Shown here one piece after another: positions 8,182 to 17,213 of a stretch of 64,000 nucleotides of DNA. The number at the start of each line of letters is the position of its first letter. Positions within the stretch are counted from its first letter, which is position 1. Origin of the DNA: Candidatus Vecturithrix granuli. Lineage in GTDB: Bacteria; Moduliflexota; Moduliflexia; Moduliflexales; Moduliflexaceae. The notes below the pieces were generated by a model. The model was not told where the DNA came from and searched no databases. It worked only from the letters and a program-made list of their open reading frames with translations. The DNA lies in assembly GCA_000739535.1 (NCBI GenBank), contig DF820468.1:258544-322543 (forward strand), in the 5' to 3' direction. Made by a program: the position numbers and the translations under genes.

Positions 8182-8601
8182 TCAATCAGGCTGTTGCTTT
8201 GGAGCGATCTCAAAGATAGTTTGCGAGCCAAAAAAGTACACATCAAACTCACGAAAGAAATTCATCTGTCCCAAAATGACAGGCACATGACGATGTTGCG
8301 TCCAGGCAAACACGAGCTTGACCGGGGCAAATGGCTCAACAGTCGCTGATACGATCAAACTGCGTGCCTCATAGCCGCCAAGATTGCCAGTCAACCGAAC
8401 TGGCGCAGGGAGGCGATCCCATACTGCGCCAAGTTGAATCCCAAGATCATAGGGTAACACATTGACCGTTGCGCCGGTATCCAATAACCCAGAAACGGAT
8501 ACCGATCTCCCCTGGTAGGTCAAGAGCATTGGCAAAAAAGGGAGCTTGATGCTTCCTGGGCGTGGATCAGTAAAGGGGAATCGTCGTGTGTTCGTCTGCA
8601 T
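8182..8601 (-). CDS. Retropepsin-like aspartyl protease
   Basis: 139 residues, one lobe of a retroviral-type aspartic protease, which would need to dimerise. The catalytic D41-T42-G43-A44 lies in GLLDTGATVNVLP, and the C-terminal part HVPVILGQMNFFREFDVYF fits the second hydrophobic motif of the fold. There is no signal peptide. The start at 8601 has AAGGAG 10 nt upstream. It overlaps the end of the upstream small gene by 35 nt, indicating translational coupling. Related protease-plus-small-protein pairs are seen in other bacteria without a proven role; a toxin-antitoxin or regulatory proteolysis function is possible but unsupported. Confidence 0.8.
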   Translation of the reverse strand: MQTNTRRFPFTDPRPGSIKLPFLPMLLTYQGRSVSVSGLLDTGATVNVLPYDLGIQLGAVWDRLPAPVRLTGNLGGYEARSLIVSATVEPFAPVKLVFAWTQHRHVPVILGQMNFFREFDVYFFGSQTIFEIAPKQQPD

Positions 8602-8815
8602 ACATGTTCGTCTCCTTCTGTAGTTCGCGCCATAAAGTCTCTGCGGCGTCATACGCGTCATAAGGAGACCAGATCGGATATGTTGCGCCTGGTCGCAACA
8701 TGAGTGCCGCTTCTTCCTGTGCTAAGTCTGCCATGATCCATTGTATTAACTGAAATTTTTCAAGGCGTGGTAATGGCTTGATCGCGGATTGTAATTCAAT
8801 CAATGACATCAGCAT
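8567..8815 (-). CDS. Small hypothetical protein coupled to the retropepsin-like gene
   Basis: 82 residues, acidic, mostly helical (MSLIELQSAIKPLPRLEKF, then IMADLAQEE), with a proline-rich centre. The start at 8815 has GAGGAAG immediately upstream. Its 3' end overlaps the protease gene, so the two are made together and probably act together as partner, inhibitor or substrate. I do not recognise a named family. Confidence 0.65.
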   Translation of the reverse strand: MLMSLIELQSAIKPLPRLEKFQLIQWIMADLAQEEAALMLRPGATYPIWSPYDAYDAAETLWRELQKETNMYADEHTTIPLY

Positions 8816-9418
8816 ACTTCCTCGCTTACCATGTTGCATGTTAGGAATATCAATTGAAAGCCTGTTGAGACCCCACATGCTTTCAAAGATGAAACTTCTC
8901 TATGACAATATAATCACTCATTATCTCTCCGTCAAGACAAAAACAGGGAAGAACACAAATCTTGTCTTCTCTGTTCATTGCTCGCCGTGTTTCGGGAATG
9001 AGCGAAGCGATTTCCCGAAACAACAAAAACTGGGCTGCGACTACTCTGTAAACTAAATTGGATGATTGAAAGTCATATCATCACTCTCCAGAGATTTCTA
9101 TAACGCAATGTGCAACTTCGGATGACTAACACCAGGCTTTAGCCTGGTGATGGGCGAAAACGCTCCTTCACCCTCTCCTTCTGCCGTCCACAGGACGGCG
9201 GAAGGAGAGGCGAGGGGAATGGTGCTGCCCTTTCCCCCGGCATAAATGCCGGAGTGAGTCATTCGAAATTACACATCGCGTTAATAGATTGATTTTAGGC
9301 TCATTGAGTGTCTCCTGAGTTTCCTGAATTATCACTCGAGCTAAGGCCAAATGCTGGAATCCCTTGATAAGTACCTCCTGATATGACCGGAATGTTTGCT
9401 TTTCCCAAATAACCCTCA
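8816..9418. other. Gene-free stretch with several hairpins
   Basis: No convincing gene. It holds a perfect 11-bp inverted repeat (arms GTTTCGGGAAT / ATTTCCCGAAAC, 8989-9021), a hairpin CACCAGGC-TTTA-GCCTGGTG (9130-9149) and a longer inverted repeat around CTCTCCTTC...GAAGGAGAG (9170-9217). The last two lie downstream of the sugar permease at 9419 and may end its transcript. Confidence 0.6.
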
Positions 9419-10243
9419 TTATGCCTTCATCCCGCTGGTGGCGATACCCTGCAAGATATTCCGGCGCAGGAAAAAGAACACGATCACCATCGGGATAATT
9501 GTGATGACGGCCCCGGCAGAAATTGCGCCGTATTCAATGTAAAATTGGCGTTGATAGATGGCCAGACCCAACTCGGTAGTGTATTTATCTTTGGTAGTCA
9601 CCACGACAAGCGGCCAAATAAAGTTGGCCCAGGCTTCGGAAAACGCAAAAATCCCCAGCGCCATCATCGCGGATTTACTTAACGAAAGAACAATCCGCAT
9701 GTAAATCCAGAATTCATTTGCGCCGTCTATGCGGGCCGAGTCTATTAAATCGTCCGGAATCGCCATAATATTCTGGCGCATGAAGAAAACCCCAAAAGTC
9801 ATGATTGACATGGGAAAAATCATGGCCGCATAAGTATTCATCATTTTGGCCTTGAACACCATGATAAAGAGCGGGATCATATAGACTTGCAGCGGAATAA
9901 TGGCCGTGGCCAGAATCAGCGTAAACAACAGGCCTTTGTAGGGAAATTTATATTTCGCAAAGATAAAACCGGCCAGGCTGGAAGTCAGCAAGATGCTGAC
10001 CATCGATCCCAGCGAGACGATCAGGGAATTCAGCATATATCGTAAGAAATCTTCTTTCACCAGAATTTGGGAAAAATTTTCCAACGTGATGCGCTCCGGT
10101 AGAAATTTTGGCGGCCACACGCTGATATCAGCGGGGGTCTTCAGGGCGGTTGTCAACACCCACAAAAACGGAATAATCACCATGACGGCAAACACCATGC
10201 ACACCCCATACGCCACAAGTTGAACCCAACGTTCTCGAAACAT
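9419..10243 (-). CDS. Carbohydrate ABC transporter permease, MalG/inner subunit 2 type
   Basis: 274 residues with about six membrane helices, the usual MalG-like size. The N-terminal helix is VAYGVCMVFAVMVIIPFLWVL; the EAA loop DSARIDGANEFWIYMRIVL contacts the ATPase. It pairs with the MalF-like subunit at 10250-11158 (gap 6 nt) and the binding protein at 11278-12591. No ATPase gene is in the cluster, so a shared MsmK/MalK-type ATPase encoded elsewhere is likely. The substrate is probably an oligo- or monosaccharide, not determinable here. Confidence 0.93.
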   Translation of the reverse strand: MFRERWVQLVAYGVCMVFAVMVIIPFLWVLTTALKTPADISVWPPKFLPERITLENFSQILVKEDFLRYMLNSLIVSLGSMVSILLTSSLAGFIFAKYKFPYKGLLFTLILATAIIPLQVYMIPLFIMVFKAKMMNTYAAMIFPMSIMTFGVFFMRQNIMAIPDDLIDSARIDGANEFWIYMRIVLSLSKSAMMALGIFAFSEAWANFIWPLVVVTTKDKYTTELGLAIYQRQFYIEYGAISAGAVITIIPMVIVFFFLRRNILQGIATSGMKA

Positions 10244-10249
10244 AAGTGC

Positions 10250-11158
10250 TCACTCCTCATCTTCCCGAAACACAAGAAACTGGATAATAATCAGCGTCAT
10301 CACCAACACCAGCAGCACCACAGACTGCGCGCCGGCGTAGCCCATGCGATAATATTGAAACGCGTTCCGATAGATTTCGCTTACCACCACTTTCAGATCA
10401 TAGGCCGGTGCGCCCTGGGCCGAGGCCGTCAACACATAGACCGGCGAAAATACATTAAAAAACGTGATTGTGCTCATGACCACCGCAAACAGGATAATGG
10501 GGCGCAATAAAGGAAAGACGATATGCCACAGGCGATTCCACGGCGTCGCACCGTCAATTTCGGCGGCTTCCAGATAGGTGGTAGGAATATTTTTCAGCCC
10601 CACGCTGAACACAATAATGTAGTAGCCTAACATCTTCCAGACCGCGACAATGACGACGGCATAAATAATTAATTTGGGGTCTTGCAGCCACCCTTGCCTG
10701 CGAATCCCAAAAATCGAAAGACTATAGTTTAATAAGCCGTACATCGGATCATAAATCCATTTCCAGATCACTGAGGCCGGCACCCACGGCGTCACCACCG
10801 GAATGTAAAAGATAATTTCAAACAGTCCCGATATGTGCTCGATACTGCGCAGTAAAATGGCGATCAGCAGCGCCAGAACAAGAGTGAGCACCACCGCAAG
10901 CGCTGTGAATTGAATGGTATTGACCAGGGCCGTATGAAAGGCGTCGTCTTCCAACAATCGCCGATAATTTTGAAGCCCGATAAAAGGTTTGTTTTTTTGG
11001 GTAATATGATAGCGATAGAAGGAGAGGCGAATTGTTTCAAGGATCGGATAAATCCGCACCACGACAAACAAGAAATAGACTGGCCCTAGCGCCAGCAAGA
11101 TCCACAGGCCATGATGTTTTTTAAAACTCTGATAAGCTTTGCTGGAGGATTCCGCCAT
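10250..11158 (-). CDS. Carbohydrate ABC transporter permease, MalF/UgpA type
   Basis: 302 residues. LWILLALGPVYFLFVVVRI is the first membrane helix, and EAAEIDGATPWNRLWHIVFP is the EAA loop. The start at 11158 (MAESSSKAY) is preferred to a longer frame starting at 11218, because AGGTAGAG precedes it and the upstream codons run through a G-rich repeat. It is the middle gene of binding protein - permease - permease, all on the minus strand. Confidence 0.93.
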   Translation of the reverse strand: MAESSSKAYQSFKKHHGLWILLALGPVYFLFVVVRIYPILETIRLSFYRYHITQKNKPFIGLQNYRRLLEDDAFHTALVNTIQFTALAVVLTLVLALLIAILLRSIEHISGLFEIIFYIPVVTPWVPASVIWKWIYDPMYGLLNYSLSIFGIRRQGWLQDPKLIIYAVVIVAVWKMLGYYIIVFSVGLKNIPTTYLEAAEIDGATPWNRLWHIVFPLLRPIILFAVVMSTITFFNVFSPVYVLTASAQGAPAYDLKVVVSEIYRNAFQYYRMGYAGAQSVVLLVLVMTLIIIQFLVFREDEE

Positions 11159-11277
11159 GTTCTCTACCTGTATACCCACCCCTCCCCCTCCTTTGGAGAG
11201 GGCTGGGGGTGAGGCCATAGAACTTAACAGCCCTGCCTGCTCCTGGGAGGAGCAGGAGGGGTTGAGGAATACGACTC
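11159..11277. repeat. G/C-rich inverted repeats with TAGAACTTAACAGCCCTG motif
   Basis: Contains CCCTCCTTTGGAGAGGG and CTCCTGGGAGGAG hairpins and the motif TAGAACTTAACAGCCCTG (11218-11235), which recurs at 27418-27435, 27571-27586 and 49415-49432. It lies between the binding-protein and permease genes and could set their different expression levels. Confidence 0.65.
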
Positions 11278-12591
11278 TTATTCCGAAAGAATCCCGTTAT
11301 CTGCCAAAATGTCTTCAGCGACTTTTTGCATCTTTTGAATCACCGCTTTGCACCCTTCAGGATTATCCACCAGCGAGGCGTCCCGGAAGGCTTCCTGTAG
11401 CACTTCGCCCACCCTGGTCGTCATTTCTTCATAGGCGATATTCGGGGCTTCCAGATATTGATTGTAGCCCTCAACATCTTCCATCACGGCTTTATATTTC
11501 GGATTCTCTGTCAGGAACCAGCCAAAATCCCGATCCTTGCGCAGCGGGCTATACCCTGCTGTTTTGAGCAGCACGTCCAGAGCTTCCTGTTCTTGCAGCA
11601 TCCTGATAAAGTCCCAGGTTTCGTCTTTCAGTTTCGACTGATTATTGACCGACAGGATCTCGATGTAGTTGAACGCGCCGCGCACAACCCCTTTGGGCAT
11701 CGGCGCGGTGTCAAAATTAATGTCGGGGCCGTTGGTTTTAATGAAGGCGATCGCCCAGGTTTCCCGCAAAAACATTGACGCCACTCCCGAGGCAAATCCT
11801 TGCGCGTCGTGCTTGAGATCCCAGTCGTCAACTTTCCGGTCGCCGTGCAAATGGTTGACATGATCCAGCAGGGCCTGCACGGCCACATCCAGGTGATCGT
11901 TCAGGGTTACGCGCACCGTGCCCGGTTGGTTGCCAACTTCAAAAATCTGTTCGCCCGCCATCTGATAGTACAGATACCCGAATTTCTGGATTCCGCCGGA
12001 AGGTCCGGTTAAGCGCATAGAAAAACCAGCCCGTTCAAGCGTTCCGGAAGCGTCTTTTTTGACGAGTTTTTCAGCATACTCCCACATCTGCTCAACCGTA
12101 TCCGGCGGTCCGGGCAGGCCGGCTTCTTGAAAATGATCGACATTATAATACAGGGTGCTGCGCCCGGTCCAGTAGGGAACTCCATAGGCCACACCGTCAC
12201 CGGTCACGATAGCCGTATAAGTTTGATTCATTTTTTCCGGATCGTTTACGATTTGGGCCAGATCATCTGGTAATGGTTCCAAATACTCGTTATTGTAATA
12301 GCGCGGGAACAGAAAATCATGTAACGCCAACAAATCCGGACCGGCTCCGGTCGGCACGCTGCTGGCGAGTTTCGCTTCAAAGTCGCGCAGTTCAAAGGTC
12401 AGAATTTCCACTTCAATCTCAGGATATTTCTTCTCAAATTCGGCTTTCACAAGCTCAAATGCCGGCAAGGTTTCGCCATATCCCAGCCAGATCGCTAATT
12501 TTTCTTTGGCCAAAGCCGGACTCCCGATCATCAGCATACTGGCAACGACGAAAATAAGAGTGACCATCCACAAAAATTTTTTAGTCTTCAT
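11278..12591 (-). CDS. Sugar ABC transporter substrate-binding protein (MalE/UgpB type)
   Basis: 437 residues, periplasmic. The Sec signal peptide covers about residues 1-28 (FLWMVTLIFVVASMLMIG, cleavage after SPALA). The mature start KEKLAIWLGYGETLPAFELV and EFEKKYPEIEVEIL are typical of family 1 binding proteins, as is the later GVPYWTGRSTLYYNVD motif. The start is supported by AAGGAGG 9 nt upstream. First gene of a three-gene importer operon on the minus strand. Confidence 0.94.
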   Translation of the reverse strand: MKTKKFLWMVTLIFVVASMLMIGSPALAKEKLAIWLGYGETLPAFELVKAEFEKKYPEIEVEILTFELRDFEAKLASSVPTGAGPDLLALHDFLFPRYYNNEYLEPLPDDLAQIVNDPEKMNQTYTAIVTGDGVAYGVPYWTGRSTLYYNVDHFQEAGLPGPPDTVEQMWEYAEKLVKKDASGTLERAGFSMRLTGPSGGIQKFGYLYYQMAGEQIFEVGNQPGTVRVTLNDHLDVAVQALLDHVNHLHGDRKVDDWDLKHDAQGFASGVASMFLRETWAIAFIKTNGPDINFDTAPMPKGVVRGAFNYIEILSVNNQSKLKDETWDFIRMLQEQEALDVLLKTAGYSPLRKDRDFGWFLTENPKYKAVMEDVEGYNQYLEAPNIAYEEMTTRVGEVLQEAFRDASLVDNPEGCKAVIQKMQKVAEDILADNGILSE

Positions 12592-12931
12592 ACTATATTG
12601 CCTCCTTCGTTCTTTAAATGATCCTTATAAATCAATGAACAGACAATTCCACCAAAGCAGGATAAATCAAGCAGATAAACCAGGCAACAGAGGTTCGCGA
12701 GGATTGTATTTGTTAAGGAGGGATTTTCAGCCTGGCGGCATTGTCGTAGCGGATATTATATCTTTTGTAGAAAACGTCTCCGTTCATCATGCTCTCCATA
12801 AGGCCCCATATAGCCGCAGAAGATTTTATTTCTATCGAAAAGCATCATAAATCTATACGAAAACAGCAGGTGTCAAGAAAAATCTTTGCGTTTTTTGGTC
12901 ATGACACCTCACAAAACAAACGGCGTCGCGC
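12592..12931. other. Promoter region of the sugar importer
   Basis: No gene. On the minus strand TTGACA (12871-12876) and TAGATT (12850-12855), 15 nt apart, could be a weak sigma-70-like promoter for the binding protein; the spacing is short, so this is only a suggestion. Confidence 0.35.
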
Positions 12932-13969
12932 TTACTTATAATTGAAAACCAGCACATTCGTCAGTTCGACGTTCTGGCCCTTCCCGCCGTAGAGGACGAC
13001 GCGCTGGTCATTGTCATAGCGGCCGCAATACCCATAAGGTCCCGTATCCAGATTCATGGCATACATGGCAGCATACTGCTCTTTGAGGATGTCTGCCGCT
13101 TCGTAAAGCGTCAGTTTCTGATTAAAGGAATCATAGATTGACACAGTCTCAGAAACATCCTGAAAAATGACGCGACGGCGATCTGGCTCTGTATTGTCCA
13201 GCGATTTGTCAATATTGCCATTGCTGATCAACAGATGCGATTGGAAGATTGAAAATCGCTGGCGTTCCGCTAATTTGAGAAAATCCAGATAATCCTGGTG
13301 AACGTGCTTGATCGCATAGCGTCGGAACTGATACTCTAAATTCTCAATGTTTCGAATGTGGAATTTTCCTGAAGAATCAAGAATCGCCAGGCCATCCCAG
13401 GCTTGTAAGACCGGGTTCAACACCTGGCCATCCACAACAAATAACCCGGTCGGATATTGAAACTCTGAAGTATAAGTTGCCGTCATTTCTAAGCGTTTTG
13501 TATAACCTTTCACCTTCCGAACGCCCTTGAGAATGAGCGCATCAGGGCCGGAAATCCGCAGGAGTTTCGCCACATAATCAGACTTGCGCGTGAAGGTTGC
13601 CAGAATTGTTCCTCGTTGTTCGGGGGATGCCGGGGTTTGTTCTCCGGATTGTAAAAATTCCGGCACCACCTGGCGAAAAAAGAAGCGATAATCATAGGGT
13701 ATCTCGGTATGCGTTCGCAGATTCCCCAGATAACTTTTATCGAGCCGTTGGAGCACTTTATACAGCCGCTCGTGCTCATCAACGGGGGGAATATGGCGTT
13801 CTTCCAGACTTTTCAGAAAGGTTTCAAACGTATAAGGGCTTGTATTAAACAGGTAAATATCAACTTCGGGGTGCGTCCAGGTCAAATAGAACAAATACAC
13901 CAGATAGACAATCATTCCCATGAGCACAAACACTACTATAAATTTCAACACATCCAAAATCCTGTACAT
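12932..13969 (-). CDS. Membrane-anchored extracytoplasmic protein of unknown function
   Basis: 345 residues. One N-terminal membrane helix (KFIVVFVLMGMIVYLVYLF, about 10-30), then a soluble domain expected outside the membrane. The C-terminal part, with AADILKEQYAAMYAMNLDTG followed by a YGGKGQNVELTNVLVF end, faintly recalls phosphodiester glycosidase (DUF2233) proteins, which end in a similar N-L-D-G segment, but this is a weak resemblance. The start at 13969 has CAGGAGA upstream. It follows the large penicillin-binding protein on the same strand with a hairpin between, so an envelope role is inferred. Confidence 0.7.
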   Translation of the reverse strand: MYRILDVLKFIVVFVLMGMIVYLVYLFYLTWTHPEVDIYLFNTSPYTFETFLKSLEERHIPPVDEHERLYKVLQRLDKSYLGNLRTHTEIPYDYRFFFRQVVPEFLQSGEQTPASPEQRGTILATFTRKSDYVAKLLRISGPDALILKGVRKVKGYTKRLEMTATYTSEFQYPTGLFVVDGQVLNPVLQAWDGLAILDSSGKFHIRNIENLEYQFRRYAIKHVHQDYLDFLKLAERQRFSIFQSHLLISNGNIDKSLDNTEPDRRRVIFQDVSETVSIYDSFNQKLTLYEAADILKEQYAAMYAMNLDTGPYGYCGRYDNDQRVVLYGGKGQNVELTNVLVFNYK

Positions 13970-13979
13970 GCGTTCTCCT

Positions 13980-14024
13980 GAAAGGTCGGAGTGCAAAAGC
14001 TCTGCTTTTGCACTCCGACCTTTC
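13980..14024. repeat. Perfect hairpin between the PBP gene and its downstream neighbour
   Basis: Arms GAAAGGTCGGAGTGCAAAAG and its complement with a CTCTG-type loop. It starts at the stop codon of the PBP gene and ends before the ribosome binding site of the next gene. The sequence is related to GGAGTG-bearing palindromes at 33092-33170 and 63900-63980. Confidence 0.8.
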
Positions 14025-16999
14025 TACTGTTGTGGCTGTTGAAACAGTTCAGGGTATAATAAAACGGTTTTTTCCCAGATGCCGCGTGCAACTTCCACAG
14101 CTTCACCGGAAATGATCGGGCCTTTTTCAAGGACGATCGCTATCGCAAGCTGCGGGTTCTCGACCGGGACAAAACTGATAAACCAGACGACATTGTATTT
14201 ACGTCCGCGCTGATCTTCTACTTCGGCTGTTCCGGTTTTGCCGGCTACATGGTCTTTCAATGAATAATAGGGAATCGTGCTGCGCGCCATACGCACCGCA
14301 CTGCCGACCTGTACCACGTGCTGCATCATCGGAAAAAGCTCGCCCAGCATGTCCGCCTGGAACACTCTGATTTGTTGCGGATACGGAAATGCCCGAGTCG
14401 TTTTGGTCACCCGATCTTCAATCTCCTTGACAATATGCGGGTAAGGCCGCAAGCCCAGGTTCCCAACAGTCATGGCGACGGTCGCCATTTGTAATGGTGT
14501 GGCTAAAATTTCCCATTGACCGATACCCATCCGCGCCAATTGCGATAATTTTAATTCTTCTTGTGGGGTAGGTACCTGACTTTTGAGGCTGATTAGCGGA
14601 TCGCGCGCATCACGCTCAATCCGAGAAACCAATTGGAGATCCCGGCGAAACATCTCGTACGGCAGAAAATCGAATTCCTGATTAAACCCATAGCGCTCAG
14701 CATACTGTTGAATCGTTTGCCATCCGGCGCTTAAGGCCAGAAAGGCAAAGGTATTATTGCAGGATTTCGTCAAGGCCGTATCTAGCGTTAATTCGCCATG
14801 CGCGGAGCCGCCGAAATCGGGAATGCCGTATTTCCCAAAACTGACACCGCGAAAAGATGTGAGGTGACCGGTGCAGGCAAACGCTCCGCCGCCGCTTTTG
14901 ATTTTATATTGACCATCCCCAATGTCCCAGAGAAATTGCGCTTTATTATCCAGGGCGATGGTGGACATGATCACTTTCATGGTTGAGCCAGGCGGATAAC
15001 TTTTCTGCGTGGCGCGATTAATATAGGAACTGTTCCAATGATCTGCTTCAGATTCGTTCAGGGCCTTCAAAATGCTATGCAGATCATTGGGATTGTAAGA
15101 CGGAATGCTGGCTGAAGCCAGAATCTCGCCTTCTTTATTAATCATAATTGCCGCCCCGGTAAAGGCTGATGTTCGATAGCGCGTGTTTAATTCTACCAGC
15201 TTTTTATTCAATTCAGCATACACTACGCGCTGTAAATCATCGTCAAGGGTTAAGATCAAATTATTGCCCGGTCTGCGTTGAATAGTGCGTTGCAGCGACC
15301 ACCAGGGCGGCTGCTTTTCCTGTCCTAACAAAATTTGATCAAAGACTTTCTCAATGTTGCCCTTAAATTGATTTTTCGCAAAACTATAGCCAAGAATATG
15401 CGCTAACCGGTCTCCTAACGGATAAAACCGCTGACCGTTGCCGGCATTTTGCGCCAGCACGCCTTTTCCCGGCGCAACATAGCGAAACGTATAGCGTCCG
15501 AGGGTGAATTGCTGTCCGTTTTGTAAAGGAATGTCCTTCTCTCCGGATTTCAAGTGAACCATTCCATCAGCATAGGCAACTGACGTATCTTTTGAAAAGG
15601 TATAGCCGCCGGCTACGTAAATCAGATTATCAGGATCTTTATTCGGGTTGAAGGCAATGATCGTTTTGGGATCCGTCGAAGGGGTAATGAGCAACTCCGT
15701 CACCGGAGACTTCGTAAGATCGGTATAAGCCCACAAACGCGCATGAGAATAGCGATCTCGATCAAAAATTTCGCCTCGTTCTGTCGCCAGTTCTTCCGCA
15801 ATCGTGTGCGGATTGGTCAATCTGGCCGCATATTGATAAATGTCTTTGACCTGATTGGTCTGCTCATTGAAAATAAAATTTTCGATTTGATCCGGATAAA
15901 ATTGATAGCTGTCTTCCGCTTCCCGATTAAAAGGGCGTCGCCAGCGTAAAGCCGCTCCGGCCTCTTCCCGAAATCGGAAAATTTTTCCCAGGAGAAATTT
16001 TTGTTTAGGCGAGAGTTGTTCAAATTCTGCTTGCACGAATTTTCCGGTGTGATCAAAGCCTTTGACAAAGATTTTCGGCATTCCCTGGCGCTGCGCCGGA
16101 TCATCCAGGGAAAACAAACCATGTTCGATTGCCTGGCGTACATACTCTAAAAACTCTTCATCAATCAGGTAATCAGGAATGTATTTCTTTGGAATCATGC
16201 GCAACCCGCCGATGATGTTGCGAGCATCGCGGGACAATTTATAGGTCGGACGCACGCCCCGGATGATTTTCAAAGCCAGGGCTTCTTGCTGCTCAATGTG
16301 TACAAATTCAAAAGTGGTATTCTCAATTCTGATCTGTTGACCGGCCTGAACTGTCGTCTCAGTAGTTACATGCACCCACTCGGGTGGTTTTGGCTTGGAA
16401 GAATCCGGCGATGACGGCGCGGTAAGAAGCTCAACCCCTTTCTGTCCGACATTTTTGAGCCGGTATTGCTGCGGCTGACCGGGGAAAAGAAAAAAGTGTA
16501 CTGGTTCAACCGCATTATCTTTCACGATAATATCATTGATCTGCCATTGGTTCAGTTCTTCCGGGTGAATGGAACGTCCGACGGACACGCCGTCATTCAA
16601 ATCCCGGTCAGGGGCATAATAGCCGATTGTCAACAGATGCGGAGTCCAGTCGTTCAATTGGCGTACCTGAAAAATGGTATGCCCAATCACAAGCTGATCC
16701 TGTTCTTTCAGTTGTGTGGTGTTGCGAACAGGTGCGAAATTGAGTAAGAGATGCTTACTCAGCGGTCTCAAATAAAACGAGTCGTCTCGGTAGTATATCT
16801 CCGCCACAAGCCCGGAAAACGAAGGATCACGGTTGACAATATACTCTACATCAGGCTGTTGGTGTAAGCGCAGGAACCAGAAGATCAATCCGGCAATAAA
16901 CGGTAGTAATATCGCCGCCAGCCAGAACAGATTATTGCTCATGCGGTCAAATTTGAATTTATGCAGAATCCAATGTTCAATACGCAACAGGTGTCTCAT
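14024..16999 (-). CDS. Large class B penicillin-binding protein with FHA-like N-terminal segments
   Basis: 991 residues, much longer than usual class B transpeptidases (600-750). One membrane helix near residues 23-46, then a long extracytoplasmic region. Transpeptidase motifs are complete: S672-T-M-K (PPGSTMK), S746-C-N and K921-T-G (AGKTGTAE). It cross-links peptidoglycan, as in the PbpA/FtsI group. Before the catalytic domain three segments repeat a beta-rich pattern ending in a glycine-aspartate-like turn: EQDQLVIGHTIFQVRQL, VQAGQQIRIENTTFEFVHI and LQNGQQFTLGRYTFRYV. These look like FHA-type strands (inference). A membrane-anchored protein follows downstream. Confidence 0.9.
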   Translation of the reverse strand: MRHLLRIEHWILHKFKFDRMSNNLFWLAAILLPFIAGLIFWFLRLHQQPDVEYIVNRDPSFSGLVAEIYYRDDSFYLRPLSKHLLLNFAPVRNTTQLKEQDQLVIGHTIFQVRQLNDWTPHLLTIGYYAPDRDLNDGVSVGRSIHPEELNQWQINDIIVKDNAVEPVHFFLFPGQPQQYRLKNVGQKGVELLTAPSSPDSSKPKPPEWVHVTTETTVQAGQQIRIENTTFEFVHIEQQEALALKIIRGVRPTYKLSRDARNIIGGLRMIPKKYIPDYLIDEEFLEYVRQAIEHGLFSLDDPAQRQGMPKIFVKGFDHTGKFVQAEFEQLSPKQKFLLGKIFRFREEAGAALRWRRPFNREAEDSYQFYPDQIENFIFNEQTNQVKDIYQYAARLTNPHTIAEELATERGEIFDRDRYSHARLWAYTDLTKSPVTELLITPSTDPKTIIAFNPNKDPDNLIYVAGGYTFSKDTSVAYADGMVHLKSGEKDIPLQNGQQFTLGRYTFRYVAPGKGVLAQNAGNGQRFYPLGDRLAHILGYSFAKNQFKGNIEKVFDQILLGQEKQPPWWSLQRTIQRRPGNNLILTLDDDLQRVVYAELNKKLVELNTRYRTSAFTGAAIMINKEGEILASASIPSYNPNDLHSILKALNESEADHWNSSYINRATQKSYPPGSTMKVIMSTIALDNKAQFLWDIGDGQYKIKSGGGAFACTGHLTSFRGVSFGKYGIPDFGGSAHGELTLDTALTKSCNNTFAFLALSAGWQTIQQYAERYGFNQEFDFLPYEMFRRDLQLVSRIERDARDPLISLKSQVPTPQEELKLSQLARMGIGQWEILATPLQMATVAMTVGNLGLRPYPHIVKEIEDRVTKTTRAFPYPQQIRVFQADMLGELFPMMQHVVQVGSAVRMARSTIPYYSLKDHVAGKTGTAEVEDQRGRKYNVVWFISFVPVENPQLAIAIVLEKGPIISGEAVEVARGIWEKTVLLYPELFQQPQQ

Positions 17000-17213
17000 A
17001 ACATTCTACCATCCATCTCATTGTGAAAAGTATCTGGAAAAATTCTTTTTGTTCTTGAATAAATCACAGCAGGTTTTATCATCTTTGTCAATATATTCTT
17101 GCAAAAGTTCCTGTGAACTTCTAAAGATGTCCAGACTGTTGGAACTCTTCGTCAATAATGGAACATGAAACCTTGTACCCGACAGCAATGAATTTTCATG
17201 ATGATCGTGATTC

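Noticed and set aside
9168..9419. 83-codon minus-strand frame whose ATG overlaps the stop of the sugar permease (TAATG)
   Set aside because: The second half runs through an inverted repeat and ends in a basic low-complexity tail; no family is recognised. A short coupled peptide cannot be excluded.
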